Assembly (NCBI GenBank): GCA_002708525.1
Contig: PAOP01000015.1
Coordinates: forward strand, 16,430-22,755
Source of the DNA: Candidatus Pelagibacter sp.
GTDB lineage: Bacteria > Pseudomonadota > Alphaproteobacteria > Pelagibacterales > Pelagibacteraceae
Direction of reading: 5' to 3'
DNA length: 6,326 nucleotides
The position numbers and the translations under genes were made by a program. Under the pieces are notes generated by a model. That model did no database searches. It was not told the origin of the DNA and saw only the letters and a list, made by a program, of their open reading frames with translations. Positions 1 to 6,326 of this stretch are shown here, one piece after another (the first letter of the stretch is position 1; every line of letters starts with the position of its first letter).

Positions 1-389
1 ATTTTGCAAATAAATGTAAAAATAAATCAATATATTTTATTCAGCTTTTATCACCAACAACAACCAAAAAAAGACTTAAAAAAATTATACAAGACTCTCA
101 TCCAATGAATTATTTTATTTCAATGTTAAGTACAACAGGTGGAAAATTAAAAGTATCACCTAAAGAAATATTAAAGAACTATAGTATAATAAAAAAAATT
201 AGCCCAAATAAAGATGTGGTCATAGGATTTGGTATAACAGAGAAAACTATAAAAAGTTTAAAATCAGCAGATGGATTAGTGGTAGGTAGTGCAATTTGTA
301 AAGAAATTACAAGGAGTATTAAAAATAGACAAAATCCTGTCACAAATGTAAGTAACTTAGTAAGAAAACTTAAAAAAAAAATAATATGA
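1..389 (+). CDS. trpA: Tryptophan synthase alpha chain, C-terminal half (5' end outside window)
   Basis: TrpA cleaves indole-3-glycerol phosphate to indole and glyceraldehyde-3-phosphate and channels the indole to TrpB in the cytoplasmic alpha2-beta2 complex; this is the last stage of tryptophan synthesis. The frame is already open at the window edge (first full codon at position 3) and gives about 128 residues, roughly the last half of a usual 260-270 residue protein. Family signatures seen are LLSPTTTKKR, then YFISMLSTTGG (matching the YLLSRSGVTG loop with its conserved Thr), then the phosphate-binding pair VVIGFGI and GLVVGSAI of the TIM barrel. The catalytic Glu and Asp lie in the missing N-terminal half. 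The ATG at 105 is internal, because homology continues upstream of it. The TGA stop overlaps the accD start (ATGA), so the two genes are probably translated in a coupled way. Identification is firm; only the 5' extent is unknown. Confidence 0.93.
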   Translation, partial: FANKCKNKSIYFIQLLSPTTTKKRLKKIIQDSHPMNYFISMLSTTGGKLKVSPKEILKNYSIIKKISPNKDVVIGFGITEKTIKSLKSADGLVVGSAICKEITRSIKNRQNPVTNVSNLVRKLKKKII

Positions 390-1318
390 ATTGGTTAACT
401 AAAATTAAAAAATTTGGAGATAAGATAAAGAAAAATATCAAAAAAAAATTTCCTACTAAAGAAGAAATAGCAAATTCAGATTGGACAAGTTGTTGTCAAG
501 GACCAATGCTAAAACAGGAATTAGAAGATAATTTATGGGTTTGTCCGAATTGCAATAAGCATCACAGAATTGAACCAAGAAAAAGATTTGATATTTTATT
601 TGGAAAAAATAATTATGAAATACTGAAGACTCCTATAATCGCAGACGACCCTCTGAATTGGGTAGACACAAAACCGTACACACAAAGACTTAAAGAAGCT
701 AGAGATAAGACAAATCAAAGTTCTGCTGTAATGGTGGCGACTGGCTATGTCAATGGAATTAAAATAACAACTGCTGCAGTTAATTTTAATTTTATTGGTG
801 GTAGTTTTGGAGCAAGTGAAGTGGAAGCAATCGTATATGCAGTACAATATTCTATTGATAATCAAACTCCCTTTTTTATGCAAGCTGCAGGTGGTGGAAT
901 GCGAATGTTTGAATCAATGATAGCACTTTCTGGAATGACAAAAACTACTTTGGCTATCAACGAGCTTAAAAAAAATCACTTGCCTTATATAGTCTTGTTT
1001 ACAGATCCGACTGCCGGCGGAATAACTGCTTCCTTTTCTATGTTAGGTGATATCCACTATTCAGAAAAGGGTGCGCTAATAGCTTTTGCAGGAAAACGAG
1101 TTGTTCAAGCAACAGTAAAAGAAGAACTTCCACATGACTTTCAGACTGCCGAATTCTTAGAAAAACATGGATTTATAGATAGAGTTATTGAAAGAAAGGA
1201 CATTAAAAAAGAGTTAAGTGCTATTTTATCAATATTGCTAAAGAGAGATTCTGAGGTAAGTTCTCATGATTCAAATGAAACTTCAGAACTTAATATCGAA
1301 ACTAGAGAAGCATCATAA
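386..1318 (+). CDS. accD: Acetyl-CoA carboxylase carboxyltransferase subunit beta
   Basis: AccD pairs with AccA to form the cytoplasmic carboxyltransferase that moves CO2 from biotinylated AccB to acetyl-CoA, giving malonyl-CoA, the committed step of fatty-acid synthesis. The protein has 310 residues, close to the family norm. It has a basic N-terminus (1-30), a zinc-ribbon region (33-60) and a crotonase-fold core (about 65-285). Core landmarks are IGGSFG (137-142), the oxyanion-type glycines in AAGGGMRM (167-174), TDPTAGGITASFSMLGD (206-222), FAGKRVVQATVKEELP (234-249) and the FQTAEFLEKHGFID block. The second zinc knuckle is CPNC (Cys53, Cys56), but the first reads Cys36-Cys37 instead of CxxC. 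The last 25 or so residues are polar and probably disordered, and their DNA is shared with the folC start. No Shine-Dalgarno is seen; the ATG sits in the ATGA overlap with trpA, which supports this start. Identification is firm. Confidence 0.96.
   Translation: MNWLTKIKKFGDKIKKNIKKKFPTKEEIANSDWTSCCQGPMLKQELEDNLWVCPNCNKHHRIEPRKRFDILFGKNNYEILKTPIIADDPLNWVDTKPYTQRLKEARDKTNQSSAVMVATGYVNGIKITTAAVNFNFIGGSFGASEVEAIVYAVQYSIDNQTPFFMQAAGGGMRMFESMIALSGMTKTTLAINELKKNHLPYIVLFTDPTAGGITASFSMLGDIHYSEKGALIAFAGKRVVQATVKEELPHDFQTAEFLEKHGFIDRVIERKDIKKELSAILSILLKRDSEVSSHDSNETSELNIETREAS
1253..1257 (+). promoter_or_regulatory. Shine-Dalgarno for folC inside accD
   Basis: GAGGT lies 8 nt before the ATG at 1266 and 17 nt before the next in-frame ATG at 1275. 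The spacing favours 1266 as the folC start even though this places it 53 nt inside accD. Confidence 0.6.
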
Positions 1319-2540
1319 AAAGAAATTAGATCTATCTTTAGGTCGAACTTTCAGACTTTTACATAAACTGGGAAACCCTCAGGATAAACTTAGAAATATT
1401 GTTTCAGTTGTTGGTACTAATGCAAAAGCTAGTATGTGCTATAGCTTAAAATCTATTTTAAATCAGGCTGGATATAAATGTAACATGTATACCTCCCCTC
1501 ATCTTCAATCTTATACGGAAAGGTTTATATTTAATGATAGTGAAATTAGTGAAGAAAATTTAATTGAATTACTGGAAGATACAGAAAAAATTTTAGGAGA
1601 CGATAACGCAACTGTTTTTGAAATACTTACATGCGCCTTTTTAAAATATGCAGAAAACTTTAAGGATAATATAAATATAATTGAGGCTGGTTTATTTCAT
1701 CAATACGATAGTACAAATGTTTTTAAAAATAACTTAATGACATTATTAGGAGTTATTCATAATGATCACTTTCATTGGTTAGAAAATAAAACTATTGATG
1801 GAGTTATACACGAAAAAACTGCTAAACTTTTAAATTCAAAAATATTTATTAATAAACAAGTTAACGAACAAATAAGACAAAAAATTGAAATATCTTTAAA
1901 TCAAAATTTGTCTGATAAATATTACTTTGGAAAAGATTTTAACATTTCAAGATCAGAAAATAATTTTATTCAATATCATGATGAGTTTGGGGAATTAATA
2001 TTACCTGAACCTAATATTTTAGGTGATCATCAACTGTATAATATTAGTACTTCAATTGCCGCATCTAGAAAAATTTTTAAAGTTAAAGATAAAGATATAA
2101 AAAAAGGCATTCAAAATATTTCACTTAAAGGTAGGTTGCAGGAATTAAAATCTGGAAAATTAAAAGATATTGTTGCTAATAATAGATTAATAATTGATGG
2201 AGGTCATAACGTATCAAGTAGTTATGTAATTGCAAATTGGATTAAAAATGAAAATCAAAAAATTAATCTCATTATTGGTATGATGAAAGATAAAGATCAT
2301 ATAGAATTCATGAAATCTTTTGTAGATATAGTTCACTCTGTTACTTTAATTGATATACCAAAAGAAAATGGAGCAATATCAAAAGAAGAATTTAAAAAAA
2401 AGATTTTTGATCTGAACTTCAAATTAAAACTCTCTGACAGTATTGAAGATGCAATCATATCAAACTCAAAAAATGAAAATGCAATAATACTTATATCTGG
2501 ATCACTTTACTTAATTGGAGAAGTATTAAATTTAAATTAA
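1266..2540 (+). CDS. folC: Bifunctional folylpolyglutamate synthase/dihydrofolate synthase family protein
   Basis: FolC is a cytoplasmic Mur-ligase-like enzyme that uses ATP to join glutamate to dihydropteroate (making dihydrofolate) and to extend folate polyglutamate tails. The protein has 424 residues, the usual length. Motifs in order are LDLSLGR (21-27), the P-loop at 50-56, YTSPHL (75-80), the metal-binding stretch [12 protein letters not shown] (140-151), NDH and EK (166-168, 183-184, where the family carries its modified lysine), LGDHQLYN (252-259), LKGRLQ (288-293), DGGHN (311-315), GMMKDKD (338-344) and [11 protein letters not shown] (411-421). Two motifs are unusual: the P-loop reads GTNAKAS rather than GTNGKGS, and the usual GLGGRxDAT reads GLFHQYDST. 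The frame is intact from end to end, so this looks like a functional divergent enzyme rather than a pseudogene. It overlaps accD by 53 nt in another frame, and its stop overlaps the convergent trxA stop by 4 nt. The family is firm; whether both activities remain is not known. Confidence 0.9.
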   Translation: MIQMKLQNLISKLEKHHKKKLDLSLGRTFRLLHKLGNPQDKLRNIVSVVGTNAKASMCYSLKSILNQAGYKCNMYTSPHLQSYTERFIFNDSEISEENLIELLEDTEKILGDDNATVFEILTCAFLKYAENFKDNINIIEAGLFHQYDSTNVFKNNLMTLLGVIHNDHFHWLENKTIDGVIHEKTAKLLNSKIFINKQVNEQIRQKIEISLNQNLSDKYYFGKDFNISRSENNFIQYHDEFGELILPEPNILGDHQLYNISTSIAASRKIFKVKDKDIKKGIQNISLKGRLQELKSGKLKDIVANNRLIIDGGHNVSSSYVIANWIKNENQKINLIIGMMKDKDHIEFMKSFVDIVHSVTLIDIPKENGAISKEEFKKKIFDLNFKLKLSDSIEDAIISNSKNENAIILISGSLYLIGEVLNLN

Positions 2541-2857
2541 AGGTTTTCTTTAATCCAACTAACGATATCACTTTTAGGAGTTGCTCCAACTTTAGTTGAT
2601 TTTAACTCTCCATCTTTAAATAATAACATTGTTGGTATACCTCTTACACCGTATTTTGTTGGAGTGTTTGGCTCCTCATCAATATTGTGTTTAGCGATAG
2701 ATACTTCGTTTGACATCTCATCTGAAATTTCCTCTAAAATTGGTCCAACCATTTTACATGGTCCGCACCATTCAGCCCAAAAATCAACTACTATTGGTTT
2801 ATCAGATTTTAACACATCGGTTTCGAAATTTTCATCGGTGACTTTTAATGTTGCCAT
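2537..2857 (-). CDS. trxA: Thioredoxin
   Basis: This is a small cytoplasmic dithiol-disulfide oxidoreductase that reduces protein disulfides, for example in ribonucleotide reductase and peroxiredoxins, and is itself recycled by thioredoxin reductase. Its 106 residues match the family. The active site is WCGPCK with Cys31 and Cys34, the buried acidic residue is Asp25 in VVDFWAEW, and the cis-proline is Pro75 in RGIPTMLLF, followed by the usual KDG turn. There is no signal peptide, so it is the cytoplasmic form. The start is the only sensible ATG, although no Shine-Dalgarno is visible in the A-rich leader. It lies 65 nt downstream of the exonuclease I gene on the same strand and may be cotranscribed with it. 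Its stop overlaps that of folC by 4 nt. trxA next to folC is a known alphaproteobacterial arrangement. Identification is firm. Confidence 0.97.
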   Translation of the reverse strand: MATLKVTDENFETDVLKSDKPIVVDFWAEWCGPCKMVGPILEEISDEMSNEVSIAKHNIDEEPNTPTKYGVRGIPTMLLFKDGELKSTKVGATPKSDIVSWIKENL

Positions 2858-2922
2858 ATGTTTTTTTATATAAAGAAATAAATTTTATTCAATAACAAAA
2901 AGCTTCTTACTTTTTATTAATT

Positions 2923-4356
2923 TTAAATATTTTCATATTTTTTTTGAATAAGCATTGCATAATCGTTAAATTCATCAAGTAGCGACAATTTTTCATTGTC
3001 GTTTTCATTTGTATATTTTTCTCTTAAAGTATCAATTTCATTATACAATGTTGGGATAGTCCACCATTTTTCTTTTCTTTCACTTAAAATTCTTTTAGCT
3101 ATCTCTCTCTTTATAGATTTAAACATTGAAGTTGGAAGCACCTCTGGAGCTTCTTGATAAATTATTTTTTTACCAAATCCAATCAGTCTATCATCTTCAA
3201 ATTTATCTAATAACTTAAGTTTATCTTTAAATGAAGCGGCATGCCAAGCTGGAAATAATGAAGTATCTTTATTAGATATAAATTTTGTATAAATGCTTTC
3301 CTCAGCGTAGATATCCTCTTGGGATTTAGACTGTTCTTTTTCCTCAGCAACTTCTCTTAAAGCATGTAAAATATTTTGTGAAAATTTTTCATTACTTTTA
3401 ACTATTTCAGCTCTTGTTTTAATTATATCTGGATCCATTGTATTATATGGTTCAGTATTCATTCCATATTTTGCATCTAAAATTATTGGTGCTTTATTTG
3501 ATCTAATAGTTCTCAAAAACTTAGGAGATTTTTTCATTTCAACTTTAAGCTGATTAATTGAAAGATTTAATAATGGCACAATATCAGTTCTTAAATCAAA
3601 AGAATAATACCAACCTGTATAAATTGGATGCATACAAAAATTTTGATGAAGTGGGGAAACTAAATGTAATCTACTTTTACCGTAATAATATTCATTCAAA
3701 GTAAATATTTCTCCTTTTTTTATAATAGTTTCAGTATCTGATTTGTTTGCAGTTTTGAAAAAAGAATCCCAGGTTTCTGGTTGTTTACTTTTAACAATAT
3801 TTAAAACTTTTGCTGTCATCTCTGCATCTGCTAATGCAGAATGTGCATCGGTAGAATCAATTCCTTGCATTCTTGCGAGTGATTCAAGTTTAAATACAGC
3901 ATTATTTTTTTCATTTATTTCTACTTCAAGAATCGAAGGATCAACAGCATATGCTGCCCGCGCAATATTAATACCATCGTGTCTTTTATTTGGTGACGCA
4001 TTAGTTAAATATGGATACCTTATACCTTTGAAGAATTCTTTTCTTATCATTTCATCATCAAAGCCAATATTTGACCACCCTAAAAAAATTGCTGGACTCC
4101 ATTTTTTAAATATCTTTTCAACTTCAGCCAACATTTGATAATGACTTAAATTTGCCTGTGTTAATTGTTTTATTGAAGTTTTGTTAACTATAAGTGCCAT
4201 TGCTTGGAAAATTTCTCCCTCAGGCAATCTACATCTAAAGTTAAATCTATCTTTTTCTACAAAATTTTCATCTACTAGGATACCTCCTATTTCTATGATA
4301 CTTCCAAAGTCAGTTGAAGCGCTTGAACTCTCTATATCCCAAATTGCTAAATTCAT
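2923..4356 (-). CDS. sbcB: Exonuclease I family 3'-5' single-strand DNA exonuclease (SbcB-like)
   Basis: ExoI degrades single-stranded DNA 3' to 5' and acts in recombination, mismatch repair and clean-up of replication intermediates, usually with SSB. The protein has 477 residues, matching E. coli ExoI (about 475). The N-terminal DEDDh nuclease domain (about 1-190) has motif I Asp7-x-Glu9 (WDIES), motif II NIGFDDE (96-102, Asp100) and motif III AHSALAD (His172, Asp177), so the full catalytic set is present. ExoI-specific features follow: the ARAAYAVDP block (132-140), HLVSPLHQN (231-239) leading to SFDLRTDIVPLL (252-263), SNKAPIIL (286-293, like INKCPVL in E. coli), and a C-terminal helical region (about 310-477). 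This full-length ExoI architecture separates it from the shorter DnaQ/epsilon exonucleases. A good Shine-Dalgarno fixes the start. It sits between a phage-type exonuclease gene and trxA on the same strand. The family is firm; the exact role here is inferred. Confidence 0.92.
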   Translation of the reverse strand: MNLAIWDIESSSASTDFGSIIEIGGILVDENFVEKDRFNFRCRLPEGEIFQAMALIVNKTSIKQLTQANLSHYQMLAEVEKIFKKWSPAIFLGWSNIGFDDEMIRKEFFKGIRYPYLTNASPNKRHDGINIARAAYAVDPSILEVEINEKNNAVFKLESLARMQGIDSTDAHSALADAEMTAKVLNIVKSKQPETWDSFFKTANKSDTETIIKKGEIFTLNEYYYGKSRLHLVSPLHQNFCMHPIYTGWYYSFDLRTDIVPLLNLSINQLKVEMKKSPKFLRTIRSNKAPIILDAKYGMNTEPYNTMDPDIIKTRAEIVKSNEKFSQNILHALREVAEEKEQSKSQEDIYAEESIYTKFISNKDTSLFPAWHAASFKDKLKLLDKFEDDRLIGFGKKIIYQEAPEVLPTSMFKSIKREIAKRILSERKEKWWTIPTLYNEIDTLREKYTNENDNEKLSLLDEFNDYAMLIQKKYENI

Positions 4357-4363
4357 AATTTTA

Positions 4364-4368
4364 TCCTC
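4364..4368 (-). promoter_or_regulatory. Shine-Dalgarno for the exonuclease I gene
   Basis: On the minus strand GAGGA lies 7 nt before the ATG at 4356. It is the clearest ribosome binding site on the minus strand of the window and confirms the start that places Asp7 and Glu9 near the N-terminus. Confidence 0.7.
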
Positions 4369-4396
4369 AAATTAGTTACTGTTTGATGGGTTTTTG

Positions 4397-4419
4397 AAAA
4401 GTTAAAGTGGGTACTTAAC
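4397..4419 (-). terminator. Possible weak hairpin terminator or attenuator after the MGME1-like exonuclease gene
   Basis: Read on the minus strand, GTTAAGT and ACTTTAAC form a 7-bp stem with one bulged A and an ACCC loop, followed directly by TTTT. It lies in the 127-nt gap (4357-4483), the largest in the window, between the phage-type exonuclease gene and the exonuclease I gene. The stem has only two G-C pairs and the T tract is short, so it may be a partial terminator, an attenuator, or chance in AT-rich DNA. If real, it would separate rmuC plus the phage-type exonuclease from sbcB-trxA. The rest of the gap holds only the sbcB ribosome binding site and no convincing promoter. Confidence 0.3.
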
Positions 4420-4483
4420 CATTTGCATCTAAACAAGTAGCTTCTAGTTAATAATACCTGTTTTATGTATAGGTTAATTAAAG

Positions 4484-5170
4484 TCAAGCTATATTATTCA
4501 TATCATAAAACTTTTTAACTCTACCTAAAAATAAATTCTGATACATTGCAAGTTCAGCGCCCTCAATTTTAAATTCTTGAAATAATATATCCTTTGTACA
4601 TAATAGGATTATTCCCGCATTCATTTTAGTACCGTGTACCTCATCGTGTGCTAAAGTATATGCACCAAGTTGTAAAAAATAATCCTGAATATACTCAGAC
4701 TTTTTTGGTTTATTAGCTTGTTTAAAATCAATTATTACATCATTACCATTATAAATACCTATTAAATCAGCTGTTCCAGCATATTGCTCTGGATAATAGA
4801 GAGTTTCTTCCATCCCATAAATTTCTTCTAATTTTCCATTAATGCCTCTTTCAATTATTTCTTTAGCCATATTTTTATATTGTTCATTGCTTTCAAAAAA
4901 ACTCTCTTTTATTCTTCCTCTTAAATAATCTTCTATATAATTATGCATTGATGTTCCTCTAGATGACGCTTCTGTTTTAATTCTATTTGCTTCTTTAAAC
5001 CCTACTCTCTCTTTCCAGTTTGCTAATGCTGCTTTTTCCTCCTCAGACTTAGTAGCACTTAAAATAGTTGTTACACTTGGAAGTTTCTCATCTCCAAAAG
5101 AATATTTTCTATAACCATCCTCAATTGATCTTGATGATTTAGGATAATAAAATTTATTGTTCCACTTCAT
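4484..5170 (-). CDS. Phage-type PD-(D/E)XK exonuclease, MGME1/RecB-nuclease-like
   Basis: This is a predicted metal-dependent DNA exonuclease of the PD-(D/E)XK superfamily. It resembles the stand-alone exonucleases of T4-like marine phages and mitochondrial MGME1, which trims single-stranded DNA ends. The 228 residues form a single domain. Features in order are LPSVTTILS (30-38, typical of this subgroup), a W-x-x-RVG-x-x-EANRI stretch (52-64), RGTSMHNYIEDYL (71-83, His76), Glu121/Glu122, YAGTADLIG (130-138, Asp135), IIDFK (146-150, catalytic Asp148-x-Lys150) and QLGAY (167-171, RecB-family motif QxxxY). The catalytic set is complete. There is no helicase domain, signal peptide or membrane segment. 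No clear Shine-Dalgarno precedes the ATG, but the N-terminal WNNKFYYPKSSRSIEDG fits the start of such proteins. It follows rmuC by 37 nt and is probably cotranscribed with it. The fold and active site are well supported; substrate and cellular role are inference, and phage ancestry is plausible but untested. Confidence 0.8.
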   Translation of the reverse strand: MKWNNKFYYPKSSRSIEDGYRKYSFGDEKLPSVTTILSATKSEEEKAALANWKERVGFKEANRIKTEASSRGTSMHNYIEDYLRGRIKESFFESNEQYKNMAKEIIERGINGKLEEIYGMEETLYYPEQYAGTADLIGIYNGNDVIIDFKQANKPKKSEYIQDYFLQLGAYTLAHDEVHGTKMNAGIILLCTKDILFQEFKIEGAELAMYQNLFLGRVKKFYDMNNIA

Positions 5171-5207
5171 TTAATTACTTATATGGGAATTTTTATTTAA
5201 AGAAAAT

Positions 5208-6305
5208 TTATTTTTTAGCTTGTCTGGGTATGTCTTGAAGTTTTTCTACATTTTCTGTTTTTATTGATTTTTCTAATTGTTCAGGGTCTTTAATATTTTC
5301 TAAAGTCCTTGTTATAGATCTTGCATCCATACCAAATTTATTAACTACAGCCATCGCTTCTTCTAGTTTTTTATTTAAGACTATTATATTATCAAAATGC
5401 CTTGAAAACCTTGTGCTAATTGTTTTTAAATGATTGTAAATCTCAGTAGCTCCTTTTTGAACTTTAAGTGATTGAAACCCCATATGTAAAGACTGTAAGT
5501 AAGCAGATAGTGTATTAGGGCCACAAATTACGACTTTATATTTTTTCATTAATTCTTGAGTTAATAATTCTTTGGTACTGGGGTCTTGATATTCAGTAAG
5601 TTCTTTATATAAACTTTCAGTAGGAGCATAAACAATTGCAAAATCAGTTGTTTTTGGTGGGACTATATATTTTTCATTTACACTTTTAGCCTTAGTTTTA
5701 AATGCAGTAGCTAATTTTGTCCTGGCATCTGCAACAGCTCTTTTATCATCTGCGTCGTAGCCATCAGTGATTGCTTTAAATTTTTCAACTGGAAAATGAG
5801 AATCAACTGGAACTAAAACATCTCCTTGAAGTTTAATTGCAAATTCTACGTTTTCACTTGTTTCTTCTTTCATTTTTACATTAGTCATAAATTGAGAAGC
5901 TGGTAACAAGTCTTTAATTAAAGCATCCAAACTAAATTCTGCAAGTGTTCCATATTTTTTAACACCAGCTAAAATTTTACTAATTCCCTCTTGGCTTTGA
6001 TTTAATAATTGTACTTGCTGGTTAAAGTTTCCAACTTTTTCGTCTACTTTTGTCAACGCTTCTGTCATATCTTTTGTCACTCCAGTAGAAAGGTTATTAA
6101 ATGAAGTAGACATTGAGCCTAATGAAGTATTAATAGTATTGTTTAATGTATCTTTTAATGTAATTATTTCAGTTTTTAAATTAGCTATTTCTTCAGCATC
6201 TTTATTTTCATTTTCATCTTTAGGTTTTGATCTGAAATTTAGATATAAAATGGCTAAAGTTGCACCAAGTAACAAAATTAAAACAATTAACAGAATCAAA
6301 TCCAT
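5208..6305 (-). CDS. rmuC: RmuC family DNA recombination protein, membrane-anchored
   Basis: RmuC proteins are poorly understood factors first linked to limiting inversion recombination at short inverted repeats; the core is predicted to have a restriction-endonuclease-like fold. The 365 residues start with one hydrophobic helix (2-23) followed by a basic residue and a charged linker, so it is likely anchored in the inner membrane with the bulk in the cytoplasm. A coiled-coil or helical segment spans about 36-112, shorter than in E. coli RmuC (about 475 residues in total). The core holds YGTLAE (118-123, in place of the usual WGE-type motif), VEFAIKL (153-159), VPVDSHFPVEKF (165-176), KYIVPPKTTDFAIVYAPTESLY (213-234), CGPNTLSAYLQSLHMGFQSL (261-280) and a C-terminal RxxxRTLE-like region near 329-336. 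The usual DSKFP or DAKFP here reads DSHFP (His170). Only 21 nt lie upstream in the window, with no clear Shine-Dalgarno. Family assignment is firm; enzymatic activity is unproven even for the family. Confidence 0.9.
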   Translation of the reverse strand: MDLILLIVLILLLGATLAILYLNFRSKPKDENENKDAEEIANLKTEIITLKDTLNNTINTSLGSMSTSFNNLSTGVTKDMTEALTKVDEKVGNFNQQVQLLNQSQEGISKILAGVKKYGTLAEFSLDALIKDLLPASQFMTNVKMKEETSENVEFAIKLQGDVLVPVDSHFPVEKFKAITDGYDADDKRAVADARTKLATAFKTKAKSVNEKYIVPPKTTDFAIVYAPTESLYKELTEYQDPSTKELLTQELMKKYKVVICGPNTLSAYLQSLHMGFQSLKVQKGATEIYNHLKTISTRFSRHFDNIIVLNKKLEEAMAVVNKFGMDARSITRTLENIKDPEQLEKSIKTENVEKLQDIPRQAKK

Positions 6306-6326
6306 ATTATTAAGATATACACGTTT

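Noticed and set aside
105..107. ATG at 105 as the start of a separate 94-residue protein
   Set aside because: The frame is open to the window edge and residues encoded upstream (LLSPTTTKKR and neighbours) match TrpA, so this Met is internal.
596..883. Antisense open frame within accD
   Set aside because: Low-complexity Cys/Ile/Ser-rich translation with no family resemblance; it lies wholly opposite the conserved accD core.
1275..1277. Second ATG as the folC start
   Set aside because: The GAGGT ribosome binding site is 8 nt from the ATG at 1266 but 17 nt from this one; it cannot be fully excluded because only three residues differ.
2897..2915. AAAAAG / CTTTTT inverted repeat in the gap between the exonuclease I gene and trxA
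   Set aside because: Six-bp stem with a single G-C pair and no following T tract in the transcribed direction; such repeats are expected by chance in DNA this AT-rich.
3743..4138. Plus-strand open frame opposite the exonuclease I gene (also 4181-4375 and 2664-2873)
   Set aside because: These are shadows of well-supported minus-strand genes and their translations show no recognisable domain or start signal.
4440..4480. Possible minus-strand promoter (TTAACC, 15 nt, TATTAT) upstream of the exonuclease I gene
   Set aside because: The -35 match is poor and the spacing short; TATTAT-like words are frequent in this background.
2923..6305. Classic defence island or prophage
   Set aside because: No integrase, transposase, restriction-modification, toxin or structural phage genes are present and the flanks are housekeeping genes; the nuclease cluster alone does not support that label.

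Overview
The window is very AT-rich and gene-dense, with short intergenic gaps and overlapping genes. Base composition, protein sequence style (Lys/Asn/Ile-rich) and the gene order trpA-accD-folC facing trxA all suggest a streamlined marine alphaproteobacterium of the SAR11/Pelagibacterales type. That assignment is inference from gene order and sequence character; no rRNA gene or other decisive marker is present.

Plus strand, 1-2540: the 3' half of trpA (tryptophan synthase alpha), accD (acetyl-CoA carboxylase carboxyltransferase beta) and folC (folylpolyglutamate/dihydrofolate synthase) form a tight operon. trpA and accD overlap by 4 nt (ATGA) and accD and folC by 53 nt, so translation is probably coupled. 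The layout matches the trpFBA-accD-folC order known in alphaproteobacteria.

Minus strand, 6305-2537: read in the direction of transcription, the genes are rmuC, a phage-type/MGME1-like PD-(D/E)XK exonuclease, sbcB-like exonuclease I, and trxA (thioredoxin). trxA converges on folC with a 4-nt overlap of the two stop regions. The three genes upstream of trxA all look like DNA-end-processing or recombination proteins. In many alphaproteobacteria I recall addAB next to trxA at this position, so the locus may hold a different set of recombination nucleases here.

Nothing in the window is a convincing wholly new system. The points most worth a second look are the three-gene DNA-processing cluster, the phage-like exonuclease inside it, and three proteins whose signature motifs deviate from their families: RmuC (Asp-Ser-His in place of Asp-Ser-Lys), FolC (P-loop GTNAKAS in place of GTNGKGS) and AccD (CC in place of CxxC in the first zinc knuckle). 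There is no RNA gene, IS element, CRISPR array or long repeat. No gene-free stretch exceeds 130 nt.
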